NCBI GenBank assembly: GCA_012744475.1
Contig: JAAYBV010000029.1
Span: 1 to 64,000 of the forward strand
Reading direction: 5' to 3'
Length of the DNA stretch: 64,000 nucleotides
From: Phycisphaerae bacterium
GTDB taxonomy: Bacteria; Planctomycetota; Phycisphaerae; Sedimentisphaerales; Anaerobacaceae
The position numbers and the translations under genes are program-made. Positions 51,652-60,598 of this stretch are shown here, one piece after another (position 1 is the stretch's first letter; each line of letters starts with the position of its first letter). The notes under the pieces are model-generated. The model was given only the letters and a program-made list of their open reading frames with translations, was not told the DNA's origin and made no database searches.

Positions 51652-54600
51652 ATGAGAAAGACAAAGCCGTTCACCATTGTCTTGTTGGTGCTCGTCGGCG
51701 TGGTCGGCGCGATCGCCCTGGCCAAATCGGCGTCGGTGCTGTTGCGGGAGGGCCTGTACTCCGAGGAGGTCGAAGGCGACCTCGACGCGGCCATCGGCGT
51801 GTACAAGCAGATCATCGCCGACGCTTCGGCGCCGCGAGAGCAGGTGGCGCAGGCGCTGTATCGTCTGGGCATGTGTCACATGAAGAGAAAAGACGAGATA
51901 GAGGCCACGGCGGCGTTCCGCAAACTGGCGGCCGATTACGGCGATCAGACGCAGTTGATCGAGAAGGTCAAGCCGCTGCTGGAGGAACTGGGCAACGCCG
52001 ACCCGGCCAGTCTGATGCCTCCGGACACTCTGGCCTACATCGAGATCGGCAGCCCGGGAAAGCAGGTTGAGACCATTCTCAGCATGCTCAAGGACACCCC
52101 GTTCGAGAACCCGCTGGCCATGATCGGGCAGAATCAGTCCAACGAAGGGCAGATAGGGCCGCAGCAGATCATCGGGTCGCTGATGAATCCGAGCATGATG
52201 GCCGAGTTCAAGAAGATTCGCGGCATAGGCATCGGCATTACCGGGATTACCCAGGACAATCCGCCGGCGATTGCGGTCCTGTATCCCGGCAAGAGCGATG
52301 CGCTACGCGGGATCATTCAGATGGGTTTGGGCTTCGTCGGCCAGCCCGCGCAGGCCATCGAGGGGATGACGACGCTGTCGTTCGGCGATGGCGGCGGCGC
52401 GGCCTACGACGACACGGTAATCATCGTGACCAGCCCGAGCCCCAGGGGCGCCGAGCTGCTCCAATGGTCGGTCAAGCAGTACAAGGGCCTCATCAAGGAG
52501 CCGTCGCTGGCCTCCAGCAACAAGTCGTTCGCCAAGATCGGTAAGAAGGCCCGGCAGGACAACATGCTGACGCTCTGGTTCAACGCCGACGAGGCGTACC
52601 AGAATCTCAAGGCGATCCTCCCGCCGGATGCGATGCCCGAGGAACTGCACATGGCGGAGCATTTCGCCGATCTCAAGAACATCGACGACGTCATCGCCTC
52701 GCTGTCGGTTCGCCAGTCGGGCCTGGCGCTGGACGCCAACGTCAATCTCAGGGAAGGGCACAATTGCCTGGCCTACAACATGATTCGCACGCCGCGTCTC
52801 AACAGGGCGGCGCTCAACACGGTCCCCTCGGATGCGATCGCGCTGATCTCGCTGGGCGTGGGCGAGTCGGGCACTCCGCAGGCTGTGGCGGTCAGCGAGC
52901 AGATCCGCAACGCGATGGGCCTGGACATCGGGCCGCAGTTGTTCGACAACATCGAGCAGATCACGCTGTTCGCCGTGCCGTTTCGAAAGCCGACCGAGCA
53001 ACTGAGCGAGGACATGCCGCCTCAGATCAAGTCCATCGGTCTGGCGATCACCAGCGTCGATCCTCAGCAGACCTATCAGATTCTCAGTTCTACACTGCGT
53101 TCGGCCAACCTGATTACTGAAGAAACGCAGCCGACGGGCGGGCGATTCGATTTCACCCTGCCGAACCAGCAGAAGCTCTTCGGGCGCATGGATCAGGCCG
53201 GCAAGGTCACCGTCCTGTCTTTGAGCTCCGATCTGGTCGATGCGTCCATGAACGCCGCCAGGCAGCGCGCTGGCTCGCTCCAGGGCGGCCCGTTGCAGGA
53301 GATCCTCCAGTCGCTGCCCGAGGCGACCAGCAAACTGGCCGTGGTGAACGTAGCGGGCGCGATGCAGTATGCCGTCGAGAACATGGAGCTTCCTTCGGGC
53401 CAAGTAGCCGACCGCGTGCGCGAGGCGATGGCCCAACTGACGCAAGCCAGCGCCAAGACGACGGTGCGGCTCCAGACCAGCGAAGAGGCCAACAGCTTCG
53501 CCGTGCATCTGACGGTTGACAATCTGCCGCCGATCTCGAAGCTCCTTGGCCCGATGCAGCAGATTGCCGACGGCATGTCGGAGATCGAAGGTCGGGACGA
53601 GGAGTGGGGCGCCGAACCGGTGTCCTTTGCAGGCATCGCGCCGACCGACCAGGCACCGGCCGTCGACGGCAAGGTCGATGGCTGTTGGGCCAAGGCCCAG
53701 GCGTACGCGCTGGAGCACAACTTCTACGATTCCGTTGCGGACGAGAGCGATTGCTCGGCTTCCTTCAAGACGCTGTGCGACAAGGATAACCTGTACGTTC
53801 TGGTCGAGGTCGCCGACGACGAACTGTGCAACGACTCATCCGAATTCTGGTACGATGACGGCGTGGAGATCTTCGTCGACGCCGACAACAGCCGATCGGG
53901 CAGTTATGGCGACAACGATTGTCAGTATTACTTCCATTGGCACCCTGCCTCACCGGTAATGGGCGAGTCGAAACATGGAAAGACAGACGGCGTGGAGTTC
54001 GCCTTCGCCCGGACCGACGACGGCTATCGGCTCGAGGTTCGGTTCCCGTGGAACGTACTGGGGGCCAAGCCCTCGCCGGGCACGTCGATCGGGTTCGACG
54101 TCCAGGTCAACGACGACGACGGCGGCGGTGAGCGGGATTCCAAGCTCGCCTGGAACGCGGTCGAGGACGACGCCTGGCAGAACACCGGCGCCTTCGGTGT
54201 CGCTCAGCCGCTCGGCCTGGTTGGATGGTGGAAGCTCGACGAAAGCTCGGGCGACGAGGCCAGCGATGCCTCAGGCAACGGGCGCACAAGCAGGCTTGAG
54301 GGCGATCCCACGTGGCAGCCCGCCGGCGGCAAGGTCGGCGGCGCGCTGGCGTTCGACGGCCAGGATGACTACGTGGACACCGGGTACAACACCGACACAC
54401 CCACGTGGACGATCGCAGCATGGGTCAAGAGCCCTGCGGCCCCTGCGGACGACAAGCAGACCGGGCCCGTACATCGCGAGAAGAACTACCAGATCAATTG
54501 GGACCATATGGTTGACAGATTCCGTGGCGGCGCTGGTGTCTGCATCGACGGCGTATGGCATGGCGCCAGCTTCGGGGATTTGGAGGCCGACACGTGGTAT

Positions 54601-54825
54601 CATATGGCGGCCACGTACGACGGAGAGAATCTCAAAGCCTACAAGAACGGTGTCCTGATCACGGATAACGCCGATCCCTCCGGCGTTCCGAACGCCGAGG
54701 GCGAAACCTTGAAGCTGGCCAGGCACGCCAAGAACGCGGAATACTTCCGTGCGACCGTCGATGATGCGCGCCTTTACAACTACGCCCTCGACGCGGCCCA
54801 GATCGCGAAGCTGGCAGGCAAATGA
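51652..54825 (+). CDS. Secreted TPR / CBM9-like / LamG multidomain protein
   Basis: A 1057-residue protein with a hydrophobic N-terminal anchor (about 7-27), TPR-like repeats (about 30-115; AIGVYKQIIAD, EIEATAAFRKLAADYG), a long middle region that looks DUF3352-like (about 120-640; PPDTLAYIEIGSPGKQ), a CBM9/DOMON-like sandwich (about 660-860; APAVDGKVDGCWAKAQ, YDDGVEIFVDADNS) and a C-terminal LamG domain (about 860-1055; LVGWWKLDESSG). ATG has AAAGGAG upstream. The stop is 28 bases before the histidine kinase, so it is co-transcribed; the exported carbohydrate-binding parts would suit a ligand-presenting role for that kinase. Confidence 0.7.
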   Translation: MRKTKPFTIVLLVLVGVVGAIALAKSASVLLREGLYSEEVEGDLDAAIGVYKQIIADASAPREQVAQALYRLGMCHMKRKDEIEATAAFRKLAADYGDQTQLIEKVKPLLEELGNADPASLMPPDTLAYIEIGSPGKQVETILSMLKDTPFENPLAMIGQNQSNEGQIGPQQIIGSLMNPSMMAEFKKIRGIGIGITGITQDNPPAIAVLYPGKSDALRGIIQMGLGFVGQPAQAIEGMTTLSFGDGGGAAYDDTVIIVTSPSPRGAELLQWSVKQYKGLIKEPSLASSNKSFAKIGKKARQDNMLTLWFNADEAYQNLKAILPPDAMPEELHMAEHFADLKNIDDVIASLSVRQSGLALDANVNLREGHNCLAYNMIRTPRLNRAALNTVPSDAIALISLGVGESGTPQAVAVSEQIRNAMGLDIGPQLFDNIEQITLFAVPFRKPTEQLSEDMPPQIKSIGLAITSVDPQQTYQILSSTLRSANLITEETQPTGGRFDFTLPNQQKLFGRMDQAGKVTVLSLSSDLVDASMNAARQRAGSLQGGPLQEILQSLPEATSKLAVVNVAGAMQYAVENMELPSGQVADRVREAMAQLTQASAKTTVRLQTSEEANSFAVHLTVDNLPPISKLLGPMQQIADGMSEIEGRDEEWGAEPVSFAGIAPTDQAPAVDGKVDGCWAKAQAYALEHNFYDSVADESDCSASFKTLCDKDNLYVLVEVADDELCNDSSEFWYDDGVEIFVDADNSRSGSYGDNDCQYYFHWHPASPVMGESKHGKTDGVEFAFARTDDGYRLEVRFPWNVLGAKPSPGTSIGFDVQVNDDDGGGERDSKLAWNAVEDDAWQNTGAFGVAQPLGLVGWWKLDESSGDEASDASGNGRTSRLEGDPTWQPAGGKVGGALAFDGQDDYVDTGYNTDTPTWTIAAWVKSPAAPADDKQTGPVHREKNYQINWDHMVDRFRGGAGVCIDGVWHGASFGDLEADTWYHMAATYDGENLKAYKNGVLITDNADPSGVPNAEGETLKLARHAKNAEYFRATVDDARLYNYALDAAQIAKLAGK

Positions 54826-54853
54826 CGATGGCGCAGAATCAACGAGGTAGCCC

Positions 54854-56923
54854 GTGCGACGACGGCTGAAACTCAACGCGGACTACGGCCAGTATCGGTG
54901 GGTGGTATCGCTGCTCGCGGTGGCAGTGGTACTGCCCACCGTCTGTTTGCTCTGGTTCATGAACGAAGCGATCGACAATGAGCGTTTCGTGATCCGCCAG
55001 AAGCTCGTCCTGCTGCATAACGACCAACTGGAGAAGGCGCGACGCAAGGCCGACGACGAATGGGCCCGGCGCTGTCGGCGGCTCGAAAACGACGAGGCTC
55101 ATCCGTATCGTCTTCTGGCGGAGATTGTCGCCCAGGGCGCCTGCGATGCACTGCTGATGTATGATCCATCGGGCCGACGTCTGTACCCCGTGTCTTCCAG
55201 CGAGGCCGACCGCGCGAGCAATTCCTCCGAGGTCCTGGCCGACGCCTGGCAGTTAGAGTTCGTGGATCGGGATTACGCCGGAGCGGCGGCTCTGTACGAG
55301 CAGCACGCTCTCTCGGCCTCCGGCTATCGTCGGCGCCTGGCGGAATGGGTCGGCAAGAACCCGCCGCTGGATGATCGCGGATTGCTCGACGCCCTGATCG
55401 GACAGGCCCGCTGTCTGGCCAAGCTCGACCGGATTGGCGAGGCGCTGGCCGTGTGCCGACAGGTCGCCTTCAGTGCCCTCGCAGACGGCACCGACACCGG
55501 CATCCTCTCGCGGATCGCCAACGCGCGACTGCTGATGCTGACCTGGATGCAGGACCGGGCGCAGTACGATGACCTGTTCGAACCGACGTTCTCCAGACTG
55601 CTGGAAATGCTGTATCAGCCGAATCAGGCAGGTGTGTCACTGCCGGCCGATCAGAATCTCTTTCTGGCACGCAAGGCAATGGACCTCGCGAGCCAAAGCC
55701 CGCGCCTCCGATCGCGCCGGCTGCTGATCGGCGGCACGCCGCTGGCAAAGAGGGTCGAGTTCGAGGAACGGTCGCTGGCACTGGCCGAACGGTTTGGAAC
55801 GATGGCGGACCTCGAGACATGGAAGCCGGACCAGTTGCACCCGATGAAGATGGGAGATGCGATTTCGTACGGTCTTGTGAACAAGTCCGGTCGGACGGTC
55901 AGTCTTGCCATGCTTTCGGATCAGACGGTCCGTGCGGCGCTCAATGAGTTCATCGGTGTCTTCCCGAACGACTACGTCGAATGCCGTATTCTGGACGAAG
56001 AGGGTCAGCTCGTCATGGGACCGGCGGAGTTCCCAGCCGAGCCCTTTGCGGCCGGTCCGGTCGGAGCGTATTTCCCGAACTGGAAAATCGAGCTGTTCTT
56101 CAAGGAAGGAGACGTGCTCGACCGGGCTGCCGGGCAGCGCATCGCCGTCTACACCTGGACCGGCACCCTCGTCATTCTGTTGATCCTCATCTGCGGCGCG
56201 GTCGCCGCCCGGTCCATCGGCAAGCAGGTCAAACTCAACCGGCTCAAGAATGACTTCATCGCCACGGTGACGCACGAGCTCAAGACGCCTCTGGCCTCGA
56301 TGCGTGTCCTGGTCGACACGCTGCTGGAGGGCCACTATCGGGACCAGCAGCAGGTGACGGACTACCTGCAATTGATCTCGAAGGAGAACGGGCGGCTCAG
56401 CCGGTTGATCGACAACTTCCTGACGTTCTCGCGGATGGAGCGGAACAAGCAGGCCTTCCAGATGCGTCCGACCCCTCCGGCGGTGATCGCGCACAATGCC
56501 GCCGAGGCGGTCCGCACCAAGTTCGACCGGCCCAACTGCCACTTCGAGACGGACATCCCCGAGGGACTGCCCGACGTCATGGCGGATCCGGACGCGATGG
56601 TCACGGTCCTGGTCAATCTGCTCGACAATGCCTACAAGTACTCGCGCGACGACAAGCACATTGCGCTGTGTGTCACGAGTGAGAATCAATCGGTTCGGTT
56701 CGCGGTCTCGGACAACGGCGTGGGTATTCCCCGTCGGGCTCTGGGCCGGATCTTCAAGCGGTTCTACCAGGCGGACCGCACGCTGTCGCGCCGGGCGGAA
56801 GGCTGCGGCCTGGGGCTGAGCATCGCCAGGTTCATCGTCGACGCCCACGCCGGGGCGATTCGGGTCGAGAGCCGGCCGGGGCAGGGAAGCACGTTCACGG
56901 TCACCCTGCCGGCGAAGACCTGA
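54854..56923 (+). CDS. Sensor histidine kinase
   Basis: A 689-residue membrane kinase. A first membrane helix (about 16-36) is followed by a long extracytoplasmic region (about 40-430), a second helix (about 435-455), a dimerisation/phosphoacceptor domain with FIATVTHELKTPLAS, and an ATPase domain with LLDNAYKYS (N box), FAVSDNGVGIP (G1) and GCGLGLSIARFIVDAH (G2). GTG start has GAGG upstream. It is followed 25 bases later by its likely partner response regulator. Confidence 0.93.
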   Translation: MRRRLKLNADYGQYRWVVSLLAVAVVLPTVCLLWFMNEAIDNERFVIRQKLVLLHNDQLEKARRKADDEWARRCRRLENDEAHPYRLLAEIVAQGACDALLMYDPSGRRLYPVSSSEADRASNSSEVLADAWQLEFVDRDYAGAAALYEQHALSASGYRRRLAEWVGKNPPLDDRGLLDALIGQARCLAKLDRIGEALAVCRQVAFSALADGTDTGILSRIANARLLMLTWMQDRAQYDDLFEPTFSRLLEMLYQPNQAGVSLPADQNLFLARKAMDLASQSPRLRSRRLLIGGTPLAKRVEFEERSLALAERFGTMADLETWKPDQLHPMKMGDAISYGLVNKSGRTVSLAMLSDQTVRAALNEFIGVFPNDYVECRILDEEGQLVMGPAEFPAEPFAAGPVGAYFPNWKIELFFKEGDVLDRAAGQRIAVYTWTGTLVILLILICGAVAARSIGKQVKLNRLKNDFIATVTHELKTPLASMRVLVDTLLEGHYRDQQQVTDYLQLISKENGRLSRLIDNFLTFSRMERNKQAFQMRPTPPAVIAHNAAEAVRTKFDRPNCHFETDIPEGLPDVMADPDAMVTVLVNLLDNAYKYSRDDKHIALCVTSENQSVRFAVSDNGVGIPRRALGRIFKRFYQADRTLSRRAEGCGLGLSIARFIVDAHAGAIRVESRPGQGSTFTVTLPAKT

Positions 56924-56948
56924 ACCGTTTGCGGAAAGGACATCCACG

Positions 56949-57629
56949 ATGGAAACCATCCTCATCGTTGAAGACGACCCCACCATGCTGCGGGGTCTGA
57001 AAGACAACTTCGAGTTCCACGGCTATCGCGTTCTGACTGCCGACGACGGTGAGGCCGGCCTGAACGCCGCGCTGAACGCCAGGCCCGATCTGATCCTGTT
57101 GGACCTGATGCTCCCCAAGATCAACGGCTACGAGGTCTGCCGGCTGATCCGCAAGGAAAAGCTGGAAATGCCCATCATCATGCTCACCGCCAAGGGTGAG
57201 GAATCCGACATCGTTTTGGGCCTGAACCTCGGCGCCGACGATTACGTCACCAAGCCCTTCAGCATCAAGGAGTTGCTGGCTCGCACCGATGCCCTGTTGC
57301 GGCGGATGCGTTCGGCGGAACTGGAGGTCTACCGGTTCGACGACCTCGAACTGGATATCACCGCCCGGAAACTGACTCGAGGATCGGAGGAGATCAAGCT
57401 GTCGCCCAAGGAATTCCGCTTGCTCGAACTGTTCGTCAGGAAGCCGGGCCGGGCATTGAGCCGCGACGAAATCCTCAACCTCGTCTGGGGCTACGATTCG
57501 ATCTCCGGCCCGCGCACGATCGACCGTTTCGTCACGACCCTGCGGAACAAGATCGAGCCCGATCCCCACAATCCCGTCTACATCCACACCCTCCGCGAGA
57601 TCGGCTACAAATTCGACCCGCCGCAGTAG
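56949..57629 (+). CDS. OmpR/PhoB-family response regulator
   Basis: A 226-residue regulator: receiver domain (1-115) with acidic pocket E8-D9-D10 and phospho-acceptor Asp52 (LILLDLMLP), conserved MLTAKGEE and DDYVTKPF, then a winged-helix effector (about 130-225; KLSPKEFRLLELFVRKPGRALSRDEIL, RTIDRFVTTLRNKIE). Partner of the adjacent kinase. The direct repeat at 51562-51578 in front of the operon is of the kind bound by this family, which suggests autoregulation. It ends 10 bases from the convergent CotH gene. Confidence 0.94.
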   Translation: METILIVEDDPTMLRGLKDNFEFHGYRVLTADDGEAGLNAALNARPDLILLDLMLPKINGYEVCRLIRKEKLEMPIIMLTAKGEESDIVLGLNLGADDYVTKPFSIKELLARTDALLRRMRSAELEVYRFDDLELDITARKLTRGSEEIKLSPKEFRLLELFVRKPGRALSRDEILNLVWGYDSISGPRTIDRFVTTLRNKIEPDPHNPVYIHTLREIGYKFDPPQ

Positions 57630-57639
57630 CGTCTTTCGG

Positions 57640-60585
57640 TCAGTCGACGCCGGGGTACATCAGCGTCGCCACGAGCCGCTCGGATCGGTCTTGGAGATCG
57701 ATTGTCTCGCCTCGACTGGAGAGATGGCCGCGATAGTTGCCCTGAACGAACAGCCCCTGTCCGCCGGTTGGGTAGGTCTCTCGCTGGCGGAAGGCTCGCA
57801 CGTCAGGCGAGACGTACAGGCTGCCGCCGGAGATGATGACTGTGCCGGGGGCGAATTCGTGCTCGATGCCGCCCGTCAGCTTCCAGCCGGAGATATCGAC
57901 GGCGTAGGCGTTGGGATTGATCAATTCAATATACTCTTCGTCCTGGTTGCCCGAGACCGGGTGACAGTCGTAATCCCCGAAGAGGATGGATACATCCTCC
58001 GGCTGCGGATCCGGAATCCCGGCGACGCCTCCCGCCGGCGGATTCGTGTTGTTGTGGATGCTGTGATCGACGTACAACTGCATGCGACGCGGAGGGAAGT
58101 AGTTCCGCAGGGAACTCGCGGACCCTGCAAGATAGCCTCTCGCCTGGTTTACCATCTCGTTGATTCGATTCTCGAAGAGCAGTTGATCGGCAGGCGTTCC
58201 GGGAGGCTGAAGCTGCTCGTCCATCACGGTGCGCAAACGCCGCAGGAACATCTCCTGTGTCTCCGGAAGGTGGTACATGACGCTGAGGTACACGCTCCAC
58301 TGGGAGCCACCGGCCTTCGGATGCGAATCGGCGCCGAGGAACGGGTGTGTGGTGTAGACTCCGCCATCTCCGACAACGCCGAAGGTCCAGTCCTTGTCCC
58401 AGGGGAAGATCGACCATTCCCCGGTGCCGTCGCTGTCGCAGTAGAAGTAGAAGTTCTTGCGGATGTCATCGGTGTCCTGAAGCAGACATCGGGCCGCCAG
58501 ATAGCACATCATCTGCGGAAGGTTGAAGCGGTCGAAGACGAACGCTCTTCGCCTCTGCTCGGAAGAGGCGTTCAGGCCCGCCACGATGGCGGCGACGTCG
58601 TCGCGTCCCTCGTTCTCGCGGGACTTCTTTTCGATGCCCGAGCTGATGTCGTTGAATACGGGCGCCGAAGAAGATCGCTGCACGAATTTGTAGAGCGCGC
58701 CGGCCGGGTCCAGGCTATTGCGTTCGAGGAACTCTTCGTCCACCTGTTCGATGAAGATGCCGACGCGATCGACGTTGCCATTGCACACCGACAGCATCAG
58801 GAACGACAGCGAGGCCGGACTGCCGGCCTTGCGCATTGTCTCGAAGGCCAGCGGCTGCCGCAGATAGCTGGAGTCCGAGCCGTTGCTGTTGAGGTTGAAT
58901 TCGCGGACGCGCGGGTGCTCGGGCGAGAAGCGGAACTTGTGCCCTCGGTTGAAGACGAACTTCTGTGAGCCGTTTGTTGTGTAGGCGCCGCGTTCGCGTA
59001 CGAATACATTGTCGTAGAATTCTCCATCGAAGAACACGGACGCGCGCCCTCCGCTTCGCGTTCGTGTGCGAGCGGGCTGCTCCGAGAACCAATAGAGCAC
59101 AGGCAATGACGTGCTGAGTGTTGGATCCTGCGCGACGGTTCCGTAATACTCCGGTGAATCGTCCGGCCGCAGAAAGAGCGGATCGCGCGACGTCCGGCCC
59201 TGGCTGTCCACCGCATCGATCCGCCAGCGAATCAGGCTGCCTTCCTCGTAGGCCGATGCGGGAATGATCGCGGTATATACTCCATCCCCGGCTGTGGCAT
59301 CGCCGCCAGTTCCATCATCGACCATCGGGACTGTGTCATGGGTTTCCATCCGAGCGAGAACGTCAAGATCGACTTGCCAAGTCAACATTACGCCGACCAC
59401 CGGAGCCAGGGTCTGCACGACGCGTGCCGTGATCACGAGGTCTTCGTCGGGATCGGGAGGCGGGGGATTCTCCGTGACGTCACGAATGGTCGGGCCGATC
59501 TGGGCCAGCGCCCCCTCGTTGGGCGCTCCCGGCGTCGGCTGTACGAGATACCCTTCGAGAACAGTCGACAAATCCACCTCATGGATGTGGACGGCGATCA
59601 GTTCCGGCAGGATCAGCAGATCGGAACTGATCAGGTCGATATTGAGGCCCTGGATGGCCAGCACGTTGTCGCCCGGAACGAGCCGGTTCGCATGTGCCGA
59701 GATGTCAAAGTCTTCGAAAACGACCGCGTCGCTGTCCAGACGGTTTTCGGTAGCTGCTGCATTCCAGCTCAGAGAGGCTTGGCTCGGCGCATTGGACCGG
59801 ACCACCTCGAACCCGTTCAGGTAGGCAACGAAACCGTCCTCGTATTTCATGTGCAACGTCAGCCGATTCACGGACGCCTCGTCCTCGACGCGGAACGGAA
59901 TCCGCACGTACACGGTGGGGTTGACGCCCCGCATGGCGGCGACGTCGAGGCCGACGTTGCCGGGATAGTCGAAGCCTACGCCGGTCGTGCCATGAAGCCA
60001 GTGGGCATCATTGAACCCCGCCAGCGTCCAGTCCGAACCCAGCGATCCATCGGTCGGGACGAGCGCCGTCGCCTCGGCGCCCTGTGCGACGAGGACCTCC
60101 GCCGTGGCGAGGCCGGCGTCGGCGGAGTTCATCCCGTAGGAGACATCGGCGAATTGCGGCGGATAGTCGACGTAGGCATGGGCCACCGTTCCATCCGGTG
60201 CGACCAGAGCCAACGACTCTCCGCCGGCGGCCAGTGCGAAACTGGTGTGGAATTCTGCCGCCGGATCGCGCTGGTTCTTGCCCGATGCAAAGACCACGAG
60301 GAAGCCGCCCGGGGCCAGCGCCGCCGCCGGGAACTCCCATTTCATCAGATTGTTCAGGTTGTCGGTGAGAAACCAGCCTTCGAGGTTTACGGCCACAGAC
60401 GATGGATTCCATATCTCGATCCAGTCTGAAGACTCTCCGTCCTTATCGAGAAGCTCGCCGGCGGACAGGGGTGTCCGGCTCGTATTGGCGGCCATGAACT
60501 CGCTGATGACCAGCGCTTCCTGTGCTGCGGCCAGGCCCGCCATCGACAGCATCGCCGCTGCGGCCAGTCGTAAAGAACCTCTCAT
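57640..60585 (-). CDS. Secreted CotH-kinase protein, paralog 1
   Basis: A 981-residue exported protein: signal peptide (1-21), lamin-tail-like domain (about 25-140; LVISEFMAANTS, DWIEIWNPSS), jelly-roll (about 170-330; YEDGFVAYLNGFEV), a CotH-kinase region (about 460-780; KFRFSPEHPRVREFNLNS and WSIFPWDKDWTFGVVGD), and a second lamin-tail domain at the end (ISGWKLTGGIEHEFAPGT). ATG at 60585 has AGGAGG upstream. It lies 13 bases after the stop of a close paralog, so the pair is a tandem duplication and probably one transcript. Confidence 0.88.
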   Translation of the reverse strand: MRGSLRLAAAAMLSMAGLAAAQEALVISEFMAANTSRTPLSAGELLDKDGESSDWIEIWNPSSVAVNLEGWFLTDNLNNLMKWEFPAAALAPGGFLVVFASGKNQRDPAAEFHTSFALAAGGESLALVAPDGTVAHAYVDYPPQFADVSYGMNSADAGLATAEVLVAQGAEATALVPTDGSLGSDWTLAGFNDAHWLHGTTGVGFDYPGNVGLDVAAMRGVNPTVYVRIPFRVEDEASVNRLTLHMKYEDGFVAYLNGFEVVRSNAPSQASLSWNAAATENRLDSDAVVFEDFDISAHANRLVPGDNVLAIQGLNIDLISSDLLILPELIAVHIHEVDLSTVLEGYLVQPTPGAPNEGALAQIGPTIRDVTENPPPPDPDEDLVITARVVQTLAPVVGVMLTWQVDLDVLARMETHDTVPMVDDGTGGDATAGDGVYTAIIPASAYEEGSLIRWRIDAVDSQGRTSRDPLFLRPDDSPEYYGTVAQDPTLSTSLPVLYWFSEQPARTRTRSGGRASVFFDGEFYDNVFVRERGAYTTNGSQKFVFNRGHKFRFSPEHPRVREFNLNSNGSDSSYLRQPLAFETMRKAGSPASLSFLMLSVCNGNVDRVGIFIEQVDEEFLERNSLDPAGALYKFVQRSSSAPVFNDISSGIEKKSRENEGRDDVAAIVAGLNASSEQRRRAFVFDRFNLPQMMCYLAARCLLQDTDDIRKNFYFYCDSDGTGEWSIFPWDKDWTFGVVGDGGVYTTHPFLGADSHPKAGGSQWSVYLSVMYHLPETQEMFLRRLRTVMDEQLQPPGTPADQLLFENRINEMVNQARGYLAGSASSLRNYFPPRRMQLYVDHSIHNNTNPPAGGVAGIPDPQPEDVSILFGDYDCHPVSGNQDEEYIELINPNAYAVDISGWKLTGGIEHEFAPGTVIISGGSLYVSPDVRAFRQRETYPTGGQGLFVQGNYRGHLSSRGETIDLQDRSERLVATLMYPGVD

Positions 60586-60598
60586 GAATCCTCCTCTC

